Notes: generated by a model from the sequence alone, not told the origin. Counted from the first letter of the stretch, positions 1 to 9,554 are shown. The stretch is DNA of 64,000 nucleotides from Streptomyces drozdowiczii (GCF_026167665.1 NZ_CP098740.1:2108001-2172000); one strand, 5' to 3'. Translations and numbers: made by a program.

Positions 1-76
1 GGCCGAGCAGCCCGTACGGGCCGTACCGGAAGAACCGGCCCCACCACTGCTCGGCCGTCGTGACGTGTGCGCTCAT
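1..76 (-). CDS. N-terminus of a probable two-component sensor histidine kinase (partial)
   Basis: Only the first 25 codons are inside the window. The ATG is at 76 and the gene runs off the left edge. The visible residues begin MSAHVTTAEQWWGRFF and lead into YGPYGLLG, which looks like a short cytoplasmic leader before a first membrane helix. It follows an ABC-2 ATPase and permease on the same strand with a 25-base gap, and in actinobacteria such drug-type transporters are very often followed by a DesK-type kinase and a NarL-type regulator. The kinase call rests on that context, not on any visible catalytic motif. It could be another membrane protein of the same operon. Confidence 0.4.
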   Translation of the reverse strand, partial: MSAHVTTAEQWWGRFFRYGPYGLLG

Positions 77-101
77 GCGGAGAAGTCTCCCCCGGCCCCC
101 G

Positions 102-899
102 CTACTGCCACCTGAAGGTGCGGATCGCAGTCCACCCGGCGGCGAGGGCCCAGGTGGCGACCGCGCCGAGGTAGGCCCAGGCCGGCCAGTCGCCCCGGGC
201 GGCCTGGTCCAGGGCCTGGGAGGCGGCGCCGAAGGGGGTGGCCTGGACGATGCGGCGGAGCGCGTCGGGCATGGCCTGGACGGGGACCCAGACGCCCGCC
301 GTGAACATCATGGAGAAGTAGACCAGCGAGCCCGCGGTGGCGGCGATCTTCGTCGTACGGGAGAGCGCGCAGATCAGCGAGCCGATGGCGAGGACGCAGC
401 CGACCGCGAGCAGCAGCGCCAGCAGATAGCCGAACGGCTGCTCCGGCAGCCGCACCCCGTAGGCGGTCCGGCCCACGGCCACGACCAGCAGCGCGGAGAC
501 GAGCGCGGCCGCGCCGTGCAGCGCGATCTGGGCGCCGAGCAGCGCGGAGGGCCGCACCGGGGTGGTGGACATGCGGCGCAGGATGCCGCGTTCGCGGTAG
601 CCGGTGAGGACGGGCGGCATCGCCTGGAGCCCGGACATGATCAGGGCGAGCAGCACCGCGACGGGCACGTACAGGTCGATGACGCGCCGGCCGCCGAGCC
701 CGTCGTCGTGGGCCCGGAAGGAGGGGACGAGGCCGAGGATCGTCAGGAGCGCGGTCGGGAACACGACGATCCAGAACAGGCTGCCGGGTTCGCGCAGGAA
801 GAGCCGGGTCTCCGCCTTGAGGACGGCGAGCGTCGCGCCCGGAACGGCGGTGCGGGGCGCGGTGGCGGGTGCGGTGGGTGCGGTGTGCGCTGTGGCCAT
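102..899 (-). CDS. ABC-2 type transporter permease (drug/antibiotic exporter family)
   Basis: The product has 265 residues and is an integral membrane subunit that would form the export channel with the ATPase encoded just upstream. The N-terminus is a flexible Ala/Thr/Pro leader of about 25 residues. It is followed by the family's start pattern (LAVLKAETRLFLREPGSLFW) and about six hydrophobic segments, with a GYRERGILRRMSTTPV cytoplasmic loop near the middle that is typical of ABC-2 permeases. The ATG at 899 lies one base after the ATPase stop codon, so the two are co-translated. The substrate cannot be read from sequence; family members often export antibiotics or lipids. Confidence 0.85.
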   Translation of the reverse strand: MATAHTAPTAPATAPRTAVPGATLAVLKAETRLFLREPGSLFWIVVFPTALLTILGLVPSFRAHDDGLGGRRVIDLYVPVAVLLALIMSGLQAMPPVLTGYRERGILRRMSTTPVRPSALLGAQIALHGAAALVSALLVVAVGRTAYGVRLPEQPFGYLLALLLAVGCVLAIGSLICALSRTTKIAATAGSLVYFSMMFTAGVWVPVQAMPDALRRIVQATPFGAASQALDQAARGDWPAWAYLGAVATWALAAGWTAIRTFRWQ

Positions 900-900
900 C

Positions 901-1830
901 TCAGGCTGCCCGTTCTGTGCGGCCGGGCCCGTCGGCGGGGCCGGTGAGGTCGAGGAAGGCGTCGTCCAGGGTGGCTTCGGAGACGCGCAGGCGGTGGGCG
1001 GTGACGCGGAGCCGGGCGAGCAGCGAGATCACGGCGTTGACGGTCTCGTCGGTGCCGTTGATGACGACCCGGCCGCCCTCGGTCTCGTACGCCACCGCGC
1101 CGGGCAGGCCCGCGAGTTCGGCCTCGGGCAGCGGCTCGGAGGGGGTGAAGGAGATGACGGTCGAGCCGTCGGCGCCGGCGACGAGGCCGTCCGGGGTGTC
1201 GAGCGCGACGACGCGCCCCCGGTCGATGACGGCGATGCGGTCGCAGAGGCGCTGGGCCTCCTCCATGAAGTGGGTGACGAGTACGACGGTGACGCCGCCG
1301 TTCCGGACGTCCTCGATCAGCTGCCAGGTGTCGCGCCGGGCCCTCGGGTCGAGGCCGGTGGTCAGCTCGTCCAGGATGACGACGCGGGGGCGGCCGACGA
1401 GGGCGAGCGCGATGGACAGCCGCTGCTTCTGGCCGCCGGAGAGCCGGTGGAAGCGGGTGTCCAGCTTGGCGTCCAGGCCGAGCCGTTCGGCGAGCGGGCG
1501 CCAGTCGGCGGGGCGTGGGTAGAAGGCGCTGTACAGGTCCAGGGCCTCGCGTACGGTGATCTTGGTCTGGAGTTCGCTCTCCTGGAGCTGGGTGCCGAGC
1601 AGTCCGGTCACCCGGTCGCGGTCGGCGACCGGGTCGAGCCCGGCGACCCGGACGGTGCCCGCGTCCGGGACCCGCAGGCCCGCGACACACTCGACGGTGG
1701 TGGTCTTGCCCGCGCCGTTGGGGCCGAGGATCCCGAAGATCTCCCCCTCGTCGACGGCGAAGGAGACCCCGTCGACCACGGGGCGGCCGGCGTAGGACTT
1801 GCGCACCCCGTTCGCTTCGATGATTGCCAT
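901..1830 (-). CDS. ABC transporter ATP-binding protein (DrrA-like)
   Basis: The product is a 309-residue cytoplasmic ATPase that would energise the permease at 102-899. Walker A is GPNGAGKTTT near residue 36, the signature is LSGGQKQR near 135, and Walker B is VVILDELTTGLD. The residue after the catalytic Glu is Leu rather than the common Pro. A C-terminal domain of about 90 residues ends in the TLDDAFLDLTG pattern seen in DrrA-type ATPases. The start chosen is ATG 1830 (MAIIEANGV), where family similarity begins; an in-frame ATG at 1842 is possible. The gene is divergent from the ABC exporter pair starting at 2005, with a 174-base shared upstream region. Confidence 0.9.
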   Translation of the reverse strand: MAIIEANGVRKSYAGRPVVDGVSFAVDEGEIFGILGPNGAGKTTTVECVAGLRVPDAGTVRVAGLDPVADRDRVTGLLGTQLQESELQTKITVREALDLYSAFYPRPADWRPLAERLGLDAKLDTRFHRLSGGQKQRLSIALALVGRPRVVILDELTTGLDPRARRDTWQLIEDVRNGGVTVVLVTHFMEEAQRLCDRIAVIDRGRVVALDTPDGLVAGADGSTVISFTPSEPLPEAELAGLPGAVAYETEGGRVVINGTDETVNAVISLLARLRVTAHRLRVSEATLDDAFLDLTGPADGPGRTERAA

Positions 1831-1990
1831 GGCACCGAGCATCGGCGCGACGGGCCCGCCCCGGTATCGGCCATCGCGCTCGAACCGGCATCGTCCGATC
1901 GGTTGATGCCCCGTACGACCCCTAGGGGGAGCGCGTCCGCCGGGGCGCCGGGGCGGGATAAAACCGCGGGACCGATATCCGGACGGACCG

Positions 1991-1996
1991 TAGGCT
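1991..1996 (+). promoter_or_regulatory. Candidate -10 element (TAGGCT) for a leaderless exporter mRNA
   Basis: TAGGCT lies eight bases before the ATG at 2005. No Shine-Dalgarno sequence precedes that ATG; the bases in between are pyrimidine-rich. This layout is the usual one for leaderless Streptomyces transcripts. No convincing -35 hexamer is seen. Confidence 0.3.
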
Positions 1997-2004
1997 CCTC
2001 CCTG

Positions 2005-3897
2005 ATGCGCCAGGAACATGTAGAACCCAAGGACCGGTCCGCCGTACGCTCGCTGCTGCGGCTCTGGCCGTACGTGAGGCCGGTACGGGCACGGCTCTTC
2101 GGGGCCGCCCTGGTGGCGGTCGTCGCCTCCTGTCTGGGCCTGGTGATCCCGCTCGTCCTGAAGTGGATCGTGGACGGCCCGGTCGCGGACGCGGACCCGG
2201 GCGGGGTCTGGCTCGGCGCGCTCTACCTGCTGCTCCTGGGCATCGCCGAGGCGGTGCTGTTCGGGGTGCGGCGGTGGATGGTGGCGCGTCCGCTGGCGGG
2301 GGTCGAGGCGTCGATGCGGGCGGACCTCTACCGGCACCTCCAGCGGCTGCCGGTGGCCTTCCACGACCGGTGGCCCTCGGGGCAGTTGCTGTCGCGCGGG
2401 ACGACGGACCTGATGATGGTCCGGATGTTCCTGGCCTTCCCGCTGACCTTCCTACTGGTCAACACGACCACGATCCTGGCCGGTTTCGTGGTCCTGCTGT
2501 TCCAGGAGTGGACGCTCGGCCTGGTGCTGCTCGCCCCCGTGATCCCGCTCGTGATCATCTGCTCGGCCTTCGAGACGAAGTACGCCAAGGTCGCGCGCCG
2601 CGCCCAGGACCAGGTCGGCGACCTGACCACGGTGGTCGAGGAGAGCGTCCTCGGCATCCGCATCATCAAGGGCTTCGGCCGCCACCGCAGCCAGTCCGAC
2701 GCCTTCCGGGCGCTCGCCGGGAAGCTGCGCACCACGGAGCTGGGCAAGGCCCGGCTGCTCGCGTGGATCTGGACCCTGATCACCACGCTGCCCGAGATCG
2801 CCATCGGGGCAGCCCTGGTGTTCGGCACGATCGAGGTGGCCGACGGCGGTCTGTCGGCGGGCACCCTGGTCGCCTTCCTCTCCACGGCCCTCGCGCTGCG
2901 CTGGCCCGTCGAGTCGATCGGCTTCCTGCTGGCGATGAGCCAGGAGGCGGCGACGGCGACCGAACGGTACTTCGAGGTGATGGACGCCGCGGAGGAGGAG
3001 GACACCGGCGGGACGGCCGCCCCCGCGGACCCCGGGGCGGGCGGGATGGTCTTCGAGGGCGTCCGCTTCCGCTATCCCGACGCGGAGGAGGGCTCGGCGC
3101 CCGTACTCGACCGCATCGACCTGCACGTCCGGCCCGGCGAGACCATGGCCCTGGTCGGCGCGACCGGGTCCGGCAAGACCACGCTCACCTCGCTGGTGCC
3201 CCGGCTGTACGAGGCGACGGCCGGGCGGATCACCCTGGACGGCGAGGACATCACCGCCATGCCGCGTGCCCGGCTGCGGGAGCTGGTGTCGGTGGCGTTC
3301 GAGGAGCCGACCCTCTTCTCGGCGAGCGTCGGCGAGAACGTGCTGATGGGCGCCGAGGGGGCCGGCGAGGAGGAGTTGCTGCGGGCGCTCTCGGTCGCCC
3401 AGGCCGACTTCGTCCACGAGCTGCCGCACGGCACGGACACGGAGGTCGGCGAGCAGGGCCTGAGCCTCTCCGGCGGCCAGCGCCAGCGCCTCGCCCTGGC
3501 CCGGGCGGTGGTGGGCCGGCCGCGCTTCCTGGTCCTGGACGACCCGCTCTCCGCGCTCGACGTGCACACGGAGGCCCTGGTCGAGGCGGCGCTCCGGCAG
3601 GTCCTGGCGGAGACCACGGCGGTGGTGGTCGCGCACCGGCCGTCGACCGTGATGCTCGCGGACCGGGTGGCGCTGCTGTCCGGGGGCCGCGTCAGCGCGG
3701 TCGGCACCCATCAGGAACTCCTGCGCACCAACGCGGAGTACGCGTGGCTGATGTCGGGCGCGGCGGACGCCCCGGGGCCGTCGGGCGGCGAGCGGGATGA
3801 GCCCGTACCGGAGCCCGGCGCGGAGGCGCTACCCGGCACCGGCCTCACCGAACCCCTGGGCGCGAACGCCCCTGCCGAGGAGGGCAGCACCCGATGA
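2005..3897 (+). CDS. ABC exporter half-transporter with degenerate catalytic site (subunit A of a heterodimer)
   Basis: The product has 630 residues: an N-terminal transmembrane domain (about residues 30-310, six helices) fused to a nucleotide-binding domain (about 350-590) and a Pro/Glu-rich tail. Walker A is ATGSGKTT near 385, the signature is LSGGQRQR near 487, and the switch His is 544. The residue after Walker B Asp512 is Asp513 instead of catalytic Glu, and the Q-loop Gln is replaced by Glu433 (AFEEPTLF). Known heterodimeric exporters (TM287/288, BmrCD) have one such degenerate ATP site, so this is probably the non-canonical subunit. The stop overlaps the next start as ATGA. The substrate is unknown; multidrug or lipid are possibilities. 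Confidence 0.9.
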   Translation: MRQEHVEPKDRSAVRSLLRLWPYVRPVRARLFGAALVAVVASCLGLVIPLVLKWIVDGPVADADPGGVWLGALYLLLLGIAEAVLFGVRRWMVARPLAGVEASMRADLYRHLQRLPVAFHDRWPSGQLLSRGTTDLMMVRMFLAFPLTFLLVNTTTILAGFVVLLFQEWTLGLVLLAPVIPLVIICSAFETKYAKVARRAQDQVGDLTTVVEESVLGIRIIKGFGRHRSQSDAFRALAGKLRTTELGKARLLAWIWTLITTLPEIAIGAALVFGTIEVADGGLSAGTLVAFLSTALALRWPVESIGFLLAMSQEAATATERYFEVMDAAEEEDTGGTAAPADPGAGGMVFEGVRFRYPDAEEGSAPVLDRIDLHVRPGETMALVGATGSGKTTLTSLVPRLYEATAGRITLDGEDITAMPRARLRELVSVAFEEPTLFSASVGENVLMGAEGAGEEELLRALSVAQADFVHELPHGTDTEVGEQGLSLSGGQRQRLALARAVVGRPRFLVLDDPLSALDVHTEALVEAALRQVLAETTAVVVAHRPSTVMLADRVALLSGGRVSAVGTHQELLRTNAEYAWLMSGAADAPGPSGGERDEPVPEPGAEALPGTGLTEPLGANAPAEEGSTR

Positions 3898-5774
3898 CCA
3901 GCACCACGACCGGACGGCCCGCCGAGCCCTCCGAACCCGCCGACTCCACCGGCTCCGGCAGCTCGGAGGGCCGGGCGGTGCCCGGGGACCCCTTCGACCG
4001 GGACGACCTGCCGGCCCCGCGCGGCGCCACCCGGCAGCTGCTCGCCTCGCTGCTGCGGCCGATGCGGGGGCGGGTGGCCGCGTCCGCGCTGGCCATCCTG
4101 TTGCAGCAGGCGGCGGTGCAGGCCGGGCCGCTGCTGGTGGCGTACGCCATCGACAGCGGGGTGCCCGCCTTCCGCGAGGACGACTACGGGCCGCTGATCG
4201 CCGTGGCGCTGGGCTACGCGCTCTGCTCGGTGGTCGCGGGCGCCCTCCAGTACGCGTTCATCCAGCTGTCCGCGCGGGTCAGCCAGGACGTCCTGCTCGA
4301 CCTGCGCGGCCGGATCTTCCGCCATGCGCAGGCGCTGAGCGTGGACTTCCACGAGCGGTACACCTCGGGCCGGCTGATCTCGCGGTCCACGACCGACCTG
4401 GAGTCGCTGCGGGAGCTGCTGGATGAGGGGCTCCAGGAGCTGATCCACATCGTCCTGTCGTTCGCGTCCATCGCCGTGGTGCTGCTCTGGCTGGACCTGG
4501 CCACGGGCGCGGCGGCGGTGGCGTCCTTCCTGCCGCTGTATCTGCTGGTGCGGCTCTACCGGAAGCGCTCCTCGGTGATCTTCGCGGGCCGTTCGACGGC
4601 GATCGCCTCGGTCGTCGTGAAGTTCGCGGAGACCATGAACGGCATCCGGCCCGTCCAGGCGTTCCGCCGCGAGCCGGCGAACGACGCGGCGTTCCTGGAG
4701 CTGAACACGCGTCACCGGGCGGCCAACGGCGACGCGATGCTGGAGAACGCGCGTTACGTGGTCGGTTCGCGGCTCGTCGCCAACACGGCGGTGGCCGGAA
4801 TCGTGCTCTGGGGCGCCTACCGGGTCGCGGACGGCGGTCTCGCGCTGGGGGTGCTGGCCGCGGTGGTGCTCTATCTGCGGCGGCTGTACGACCCGATCGA
4901 CCGGCTCAGCATGTTCCTCAACTCCTTCGAGTCCGCGGCGGCCTCGCTGGCGAAGATCGCCGGGCTGCTGGCCCAGGCGCCGACGGTTCCGGAGGCGCTG
5001 GAGCCCCGCGAGCTGCCGGCCAGGGTCGGGGACCGGCCGGGCCGCGAGGTGGTCTTCGACGGGGTGGGCTTCGGATACCGGACGGGCGGCGAGGTGCTGC
5101 CCCGGTTCGACCTGACGATCCCGGCGGGCCAGACGGTGGCCGTGGTCGGCTCCACGGGGGCCGGCAAGTCGACGCTCGCCAAGCTGCTGGCCCGGTTCTA
5201 CGACCCGAGCGCGGGCCGGGTCCTGCTGGACGGCACCGATCTGCGCGACCTGGCCACGCCCGAGCTGCGGCGCGGGGTGGTGATGGTGACCCAGGAGGCG
5301 TTCCTGTTCTCCGGGACGGTCGCGGAGAACATCGCGATCGGCCGCCCGGAGGCGGGCCGGGAGGAGATCGAGCGGGCCGCGAAGGCGATCGGCGCCCATG
5401 ACTTCATCACCGGGCTGCCCGACGGCTACGACACCGACGTACGCAAGCGGGGCGGCCGGATCTCGGCGGGCCAGCGCCAGTTGGTGGCGTTCGCCCGGGC
5501 GCTGCTGGCCGACCCGGCGGTGCTGATCCTGGACGAGGCGACCAGTTCGCTGGACATCCCCGGTGAGCGCGCGGTCCAGCAGGCGATGGACACGGTGCTG
5601 CACGGCCGCACCGCGGTGGTCATCGCGCACCGGCTCTCGACCGTGGAGGTCGCGGACCGGGTGCTCGTGATGGAGCGGGGGCGGATCGTGGAGGACGGCA
5701 CCCCGGCCGAACTCGTCGGGGGCACGGGCCGCTTCGCCGGTCTGCACCGGGCCTGGCAGGAGAGCCTGGCCTGA
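3894..5774 (+). CDS. ABC exporter half-transporter (subunit B of the heterodimer)
   Basis: The product has 626 residues with a membrane domain at about 45-330 and an ATPase domain at about 385-620. Walker A is GSTGAGKST near 419, the Q-loop is VTQEAFLF, Walker B is [11 protein letters not shown] with catalytic Glu548, and the H-loop is VIAHRLST. The signature reads ISAGQRQ (residues 523-529) rather than LSGGQ. This degenerate signature would face the Walker motifs of the upstream subunit, while this protein's own intact Walker B would pair with the upstream LSGGQ. That is exactly the one-good-site, one-poor-site arrangement of heterodimeric exporters. Translation is coupled to the upstream gene through a 4-base overlap. 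Confidence 0.9.
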   Translation: MTSTTTGRPAEPSEPADSTGSGSSEGRAVPGDPFDRDDLPAPRGATRQLLASLLRPMRGRVAASALAILLQQAAVQAGPLLVAYAIDSGVPAFREDDYGPLIAVALGYALCSVVAGALQYAFIQLSARVSQDVLLDLRGRIFRHAQALSVDFHERYTSGRLISRSTTDLESLRELLDEGLQELIHIVLSFASIAVVLLWLDLATGAAAVASFLPLYLLVRLYRKRSSVIFAGRSTAIASVVVKFAETMNGIRPVQAFRREPANDAAFLELNTRHRAANGDAMLENARYVVGSRLVANTAVAGIVLWGAYRVADGGLALGVLAAVVLYLRRLYDPIDRLSMFLNSFESAAASLAKIAGLLAQAPTVPEALEPRELPARVGDRPGREVVFDGVGFGYRTGGEVLPRFDLTIPAGQTVAVVGSTGAGKSTLAKLLARFYDPSAGRVLLDGTDLRDLATPELRRGVVMVTQEAFLFSGTVAENIAIGRPEAGREEIERAAKAIGAHDFITGLPDGYDTDVRKRGGRISAGQRQLVAFARALLADPAVLILDEATSSLDIPGERAVQQAMDTVLHGRTAVVIAHRLSTVEVADRVLVMERGRIVEDGTPAELVGGTGRFAGLHRAWQESLA

Positions 5775-5789
5775 CGGCCCCGTGGCACC

Positions 5790-5829
5790 CCGGCTGTCCG
5801 CCCCTTTTGTCCCGGAGGCGGACAGCCGG
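5790..5829 (+). terminator. Hairpin terminator after the ABC exporter operon
   Basis: A perfect 13-bp inverted repeat (CCGGCTGTCCGCC and its complement) is separated by a 14-base loop and begins 15 bases after the stop of the second exporter gene. No T-run follows, which is common for Streptomyces terminators. Confidence 0.7.
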
Positions 5830-6167
5830 ATCGCGCCACGCCTTCACACCGTCTCGACAGGTGGGAACTTTCCGCTTGTTCACATTCGCGTCGTACTCCG
5901 CTCGTACGCCCGCAACCCCGACGCGCCCTGCGCTTTCAGGCGGCACGAGCCCTCCGGGCACCCCTCGGCACCCCCGCGTGACGATTCACGAAACGTCCGC
6001 TTAACGAACACGCATCTTCCGGCAACGAACGAATTCCGGCCAAGTTGTTGACGCGGTCCTGACAGGGATGGCCGACTCCTGACACTCTTCACCCCGTTCC
6101 GCGCTCTGCTTGCTCTGCCCGGACGGCTCACCCAGCCGCCGGTACCCCCCTCGCAGAAGGAGTCCGC
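5830..6167. other. Intergenic region upstream of the metalloprotease
   Basis: This is 338 bases with lower GC than its surroundings. It has no convincing gene; short open frames here lack codon bias and ribosome sites. A TTGACG sequence at 6048-6053 could be a -35 box, but no good -10 lies 17-18 bases on. GAAGGAG just before 6168 is the ribosome site of the protease gene. Confidence 0.5.
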
Positions 6168-8216
6168 GTGAGATCCACGCACAGCCGTCGTGCCACCGCG
6201 ACCGGCGCTCTCATAGCCGCAGCCGCTCTCCTCGCCGTAGGCGCCCAGACCGGAGCGGCCTCCGCCGCCCCGGACAACGGCACCGCCAGGACCGCCTCCG
6301 CTTCCAAGGCGAACCCCGGCGCCCTCGCCAAGCAGCTCTCGCCCTCGCAGCGGGCCGAGCTGATCCGCGAGGCGAGCGCGAGCACCGCGGCCACCGCGAA
6401 GAAGCTCGGTCTCGGGTCCCAGGAGAAGCTCGTCGTCAAGGACGTCGTCCAGGACAACGACGGCACCACGCACACCCGTTACGAGCGCACCTTCGCCGGC
6501 CTCCCGGTCCTCGGCGGCGACCTGGTCGTCCAGGAGTCCAAGGCCGGCGCGACCGAGAGCGTCGTCAAGGCGTCCCGCGCCACCGCCGCCCAGCTGAAGG
6601 CCGTCGGCACCGTGGCGGACATCGCCCCGGCGGTGGCCACCAAGCAGGCGCTCGGCGCGGCCAAGGCGGCCGGTTCGGACAAGGCCGAGGCCGACAAGGC
6701 GCCCCGCAAGGTCGTCTGGATGGCCTCCGGGACGCCGCAGCTGGCGTACGAGACCGTGGTCGGCGGCCTCCAGGAGGACGGCACCCCGAACGCGCTGCAC
6801 GTCATCACCGACGCCTCCACCGGGGCCAAGCTCTACGAGTGGCAGGCCATCGAGAACGGCGTCGGCAACACCGAGTACAGCGGCCAGGTCACCCTGGGGA
6901 CCTCCGGGTCCTCCGGCTCGTACAACCTGACCGACACCGCGCGCGGCGGCCACAAGACGTACAACCTGAACCACGGCACGTCCGGCAAGGGCACCCTCTT
7001 CTCCGGCGCCGACGACGTCTGGGGAGACGGCAACGGCAGCACCCCGGAGACCGCGGCGGCGGACGCCCACTACGGCGCGGCCGAGACCTGGGACTACTAC
7101 AAGAACGTCCACGGCCGCAACGGCATCAAGGGCGACGGCGTCGGCGCCTACTCCCGCGTCCACTACGGCAACAACTACGTGAACGCGTTCTGGGACGACA
7201 GCTGCTTCTGCATGACGTACGGCGACGGCAGCGGCAACGCCCACCCGCTGACCGCGCTGGACGTGGCGGCCCACGAGATGAGCCACGGCGTCACCTCGAA
7301 CACGGCCGGCCTGAACTACAGCGGGGAGTCCGGCGGCCTCAACGAGGCGACCAGCGACATCTTCGGCACCGCCGTCGAGTTCTACGCCAACAACGCCACC
7401 GACAAGGGTGACTACCTGATCGGTGAGAAGATCGACATCAACGGCGACGGCACGCCGCTGCGCTACCAGGACAAGCCGAGCCGCGACGGCATCTCCCCCG
7501 ACGCCTGGTACTCGGGCATCGGCAACGTCGACGTGCACTACTCGTCGGGTCCGGCCAACCACTTCTTCTACCTGCTGTCCGAGGGCAGCGGCGCGAAGAC
7601 CATCAACGGCGTCAGCTACAACTCGCCGACCTCGGACGGCCTGCCGGTGACCGGCATCGGCCGCGCGAAGGCCGAGCAGATCTGGTTCAAGGCGCTCTCC
7701 ACCAAGTTCACCTCGACCACCAACTACGCGGGCGCCCGTACCGGCACGCTCGCGGTGGCCGGTGAGCTGTACGGCACGACCAGCGCCGAGTACAAGGCCG
7801 TCCAGGACGCCTGGGCCGGGATCAACGTCGGTGCGCGCTCCGGCGGCACCGACCCGGACCCCGGCACCGGCACCGTCTTCGAGAACTCCACCGCGGTCTC
7901 CATCCCGGACCACGGTTCCGCCGTCACCAGCTCGGTGAACGTCACCGGCCGCACCGGCAAGGCCCCGAGCGCCCTCAAGGTCGGTGTGGACATCACCCAC
8001 ACCTACCGCGGTGACCTGGTCATCGACCTGGTCGCGCCGGACGGCAGCACGTACCGCCTGAAGAACTCGTCCTCCAGCGACTCGGCGGACAACGTCAAGA
8101 CCACCTACACGGTCAACGCCTCGTCGGAGACCGCCAACGGCACCTGGAAGCTGAAGGTCCAGGACGTCTACAGCGGGGACACCGGGAAGATCAACAGCTT
8201 CAAGCTGACCTTCTGA
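6168..8216 (+). CDS. Secreted M4-family (thermolysin-like) neutral zinc metalloprotease with C-terminal P-domain
   Basis: The 682-residue preproprotein starts at GTG 6168 behind GAAGGAG. A signal peptide covers about residues 1-33 (twin Arg, long Ala/Leu core, cleavage near ASAAP). An FTP/PepSY-type propeptide runs to about 215 and would keep the enzyme inactive until secreted. The catalytic domain carries zinc motif HEMSH (369-373), and the third zinc ligand is Glu393 in GGLNEATSD, with the 20-residue spacing of thermolysin. After a Gly/Thr/Asp/Pro linker near 560, the last ~110 residues form a proprotein-convertase P-domain beta sandwich (ITHTYRGDLVIDL, NGTWKLKVQD). It probably degrades extracellular protein, for nutrition or development. 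Confidence 0.95.
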   Translation: MRSTHSRRATATGALIAAAALLAVGAQTGAASAAPDNGTARTASASKANPGALAKQLSPSQRAELIREASASTAATAKKLGLGSQEKLVVKDVVQDNDGTTHTRYERTFAGLPVLGGDLVVQESKAGATESVVKASRATAAQLKAVGTVADIAPAVATKQALGAAKAAGSDKAEADKAPRKVVWMASGTPQLAYETVVGGLQEDGTPNALHVITDASTGAKLYEWQAIENGVGNTEYSGQVTLGTSGSSGSYNLTDTARGGHKTYNLNHGTSGKGTLFSGADDVWGDGNGSTPETAAADAHYGAAETWDYYKNVHGRNGIKGDGVGAYSRVHYGNNYVNAFWDDSCFCMTYGDGSGNAHPLTALDVAAHEMSHGVTSNTAGLNYSGESGGLNEATSDIFGTAVEFYANNATDKGDYLIGEKIDINGDGTPLRYQDKPSRDGISPDAWYSGIGNVDVHYSSGPANHFFYLLSEGSGAKTINGVSYNSPTSDGLPVTGIGRAKAEQIWFKALSTKFTSTTNYAGARTGTLAVAGELYGTTSAEYKAVQDAWAGINVGARSGGTDPDPGTGTVFENSTAVSIPDHGSAVTSSVNVTGRTGKAPSALKVGVDITHTYRGDLVIDLVAPDGSTYRLKNSSSSDSADNVKTTYTVNASSETANGTWKLKVQDVYSGDTGKINSFKLTF

Positions 8217-8253
8217 CCGTCAGACCGTCTGACCGTCTGACCGGACACGACAC

Positions 8254-8289
8254 GGCCGCCCGGGAGAGGACCCCCTCTCCCGGGCGGCC
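8254..8289. terminator. Bidirectional hairpin terminator between convergent genes
   Basis: A 16-bp perfect stem (GGCCGCCCGGGAGAGG and complement) has a 4-base loop and sits between the convergent metalloprotease and lyase genes. It is preceded by short direct repeats of GACCGTCT at 8217-8241. Confidence 0.85.
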
Positions 8290-8300
8290 TTCGTGTGCGG

Positions 8301-9515
8301 TCAGTTCGGGTTGTCCGCGTGGGTCAGGGTCTCCCAGGCGACGAACAGGTTGTTGGAGCCGGCGGGCCGCTGCCGCTCGGTGAGGGTCTGGGTGTTGGTC
8401 ATCGCGATGCCCATCCGGTTGTGCAGCGCGTTGAACCCGACCTCGGTGACGGGCCCGAGGCTGTCCTTGAGGCTTCCGCCGCACAGATTGCCCGGGACCG
8501 GGTTGCCCACCTGGTACTTGGCGTGCAGCCCGAGCGCGTGGCGCAGCCGCTCGGCGATCTCCGGGTAGAGGTCCTGACCCTGGATCCGGCTGGTCTCGGC
8601 GATGTGCGAGATGGCCGAGAGGCCGTATCCGGTGTGGGTGAGGTCGCGGCAGGTCTCCTGGGAGAGCCCGTCCATGAAGGTGGACTGCCCCTGCCAGTAC
8701 TTGACGATCTTGTCGCGGGTGTCGAGCCCGCTGCCGGGCGCGGTCTTCGGCAGCGCGCCGTCCGCGCTCACATAGATGTACGCGGGCACCCGGCCGCGGA
8801 ACTTCGCGACCGCCTTGTCGTACGCGGTCCGGTCCTCCAGGAAGACCGCGATGCCGATCGCGGCCTCGGTCATGGACAGCTCCCAGTTGCCGTTGCTGTT
8901 CGAGCCGTTGGCGACCTTCGGCAGATAGACGTCGTGCAGCATGGTGGCGAAGCGGCCGGAGTTCGGCCAGGAGTTGTACGTGTACTTGATGATCTCGGCG
9001 GCGCGCGGCCAGGAGGAGCCCGCCCAGCCGGTCTGGAGCGGGGCGTTGCTGTTGGTGTGGTCCCTGATCACGGCCGACCAGGCGTCCATGATCTCGATCG
9101 CCTTCCGCGCGTAGCGGCTGTCCTGGGTGATGTACCAGGCGAGCGAGAGCGTGTACGCGGCGATGGCGTCCTCGCGCTCGTCGGTGCAGCCGTAGTTGGG
9201 GTTGGAGTACGAGCCGCACTCGACGACCGCGCGGGGCTTGGCGGTCCGGCTCAGCGAGGCGTACTTGCTGCCCATCATCTGGTCGTAGGCGCTCTTCCAG
9301 GGCTGGGCGCCCGCCTGGACCTTGGCGCGTACGAAGTCGAGCTGGGGGCGGCTGACGAGTACGCCGGGGTGGGTGAAGGCGGCGGGGGCGGCGGCCCGGG
9401 CGGGGGCCGGGGTGCCGGTGGGGCCGGCGGATGCGGGGGCCGTGCAGAGGCCGGAGGTGAGGGCCGCGAGGGCGGCGGCGAGGCCGAGGCCGCGGGCGAT
9501 GGTTCCGGTGCGCAT
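8301..9515 (-). CDS. Secreted alginate lyase-family (PL5-like) protein
   Basis: The product has 404 residues. The start is ATG 9515 (MRTGTIARGLG) behind GGAAGG. A signal peptide covers about 1-35 (AALAALTSGLCTAPASA). The remainder is an all-alpha toroid as in the alginate-lyase family: HPGVLVSRPQLDFVRAKV at the start, then the NSNGNWELSMTEAAIGIAVF segment carrying the conserved Asn-Trp-Glu, and ETCRDLTHTGYGLSAI with His and Tyr candidates for the catalytic pair. The likely reaction is beta-elimination of uronate polysaccharides outside the cell, although in soil Streptomyces the substrate may be a plant, fungal or bacterial acidic glycan rather than alginate. It has its own promoter and operator-like palindrome upstream. 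Confidence 0.85.
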   Translation of the reverse strand: MRTGTIARGLGLAAALAALTSGLCTAPASAGPTGTPAPARAAAPAAFTHPGVLVSRPQLDFVRAKVQAGAQPWKSAYDQMMGSKYASLSRTAKPRAVVECGSYSNPNYGCTDEREDAIAAYTLSLAWYITQDSRYARKAIEIMDAWSAVIRDHTNSNAPLQTGWAGSSWPRAAEIIKYTYNSWPNSGRFATMLHDVYLPKVANGSNSNGNWELSMTEAAIGIAVFLEDRTAYDKAVAKFRGRVPAYIYVSADGALPKTAPGSGLDTRDKIVKYWQGQSTFMDGLSQETCRDLTHTGYGLSAISHIAETSRIQGQDLYPEIAERLRHALGLHAKYQVGNPVPGNLCGGSLKDSLGPVTEVGFNALHNRMGIAMTNTQTLTERQRPAGSNNLFVAWETLTHADNPN

Positions 9516-9538
9516 GTGGGGGTGCCTTCCGGTGCGAT

Positions 9539-9554
9539 GTTCATGTATGTGAAC
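9539..9554. promoter_or_regulatory. Operator-like palindrome upstream of the lyase gene
   Basis: GTTCATGTATGTGAAC has 5-bp inverted arms (GTTCA/TGAAC) around a 6-bp centre. A second half-site, GTTTGTGAAC, lies at 9564-9573, 19 bases away on the same face. Both sit just downstream of the predicted transcription start, which suggests a repressor site that may respond to the substrate or its breakdown products. Confidence 0.5.

Noticed and set aside
604..2004. Extension of the first ABC exporter gene 467 codons upstream
   Set aside because: That stretch is antisense to the divergent ABC ATPase and permease genes. Exporter similarity starts at Met 2005.
6048..6076. Promoter of the metalloprotease at TTGACG
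   Set aside because: No -10-like hexamer at 16-19 bases; a single hexamer is not enough.
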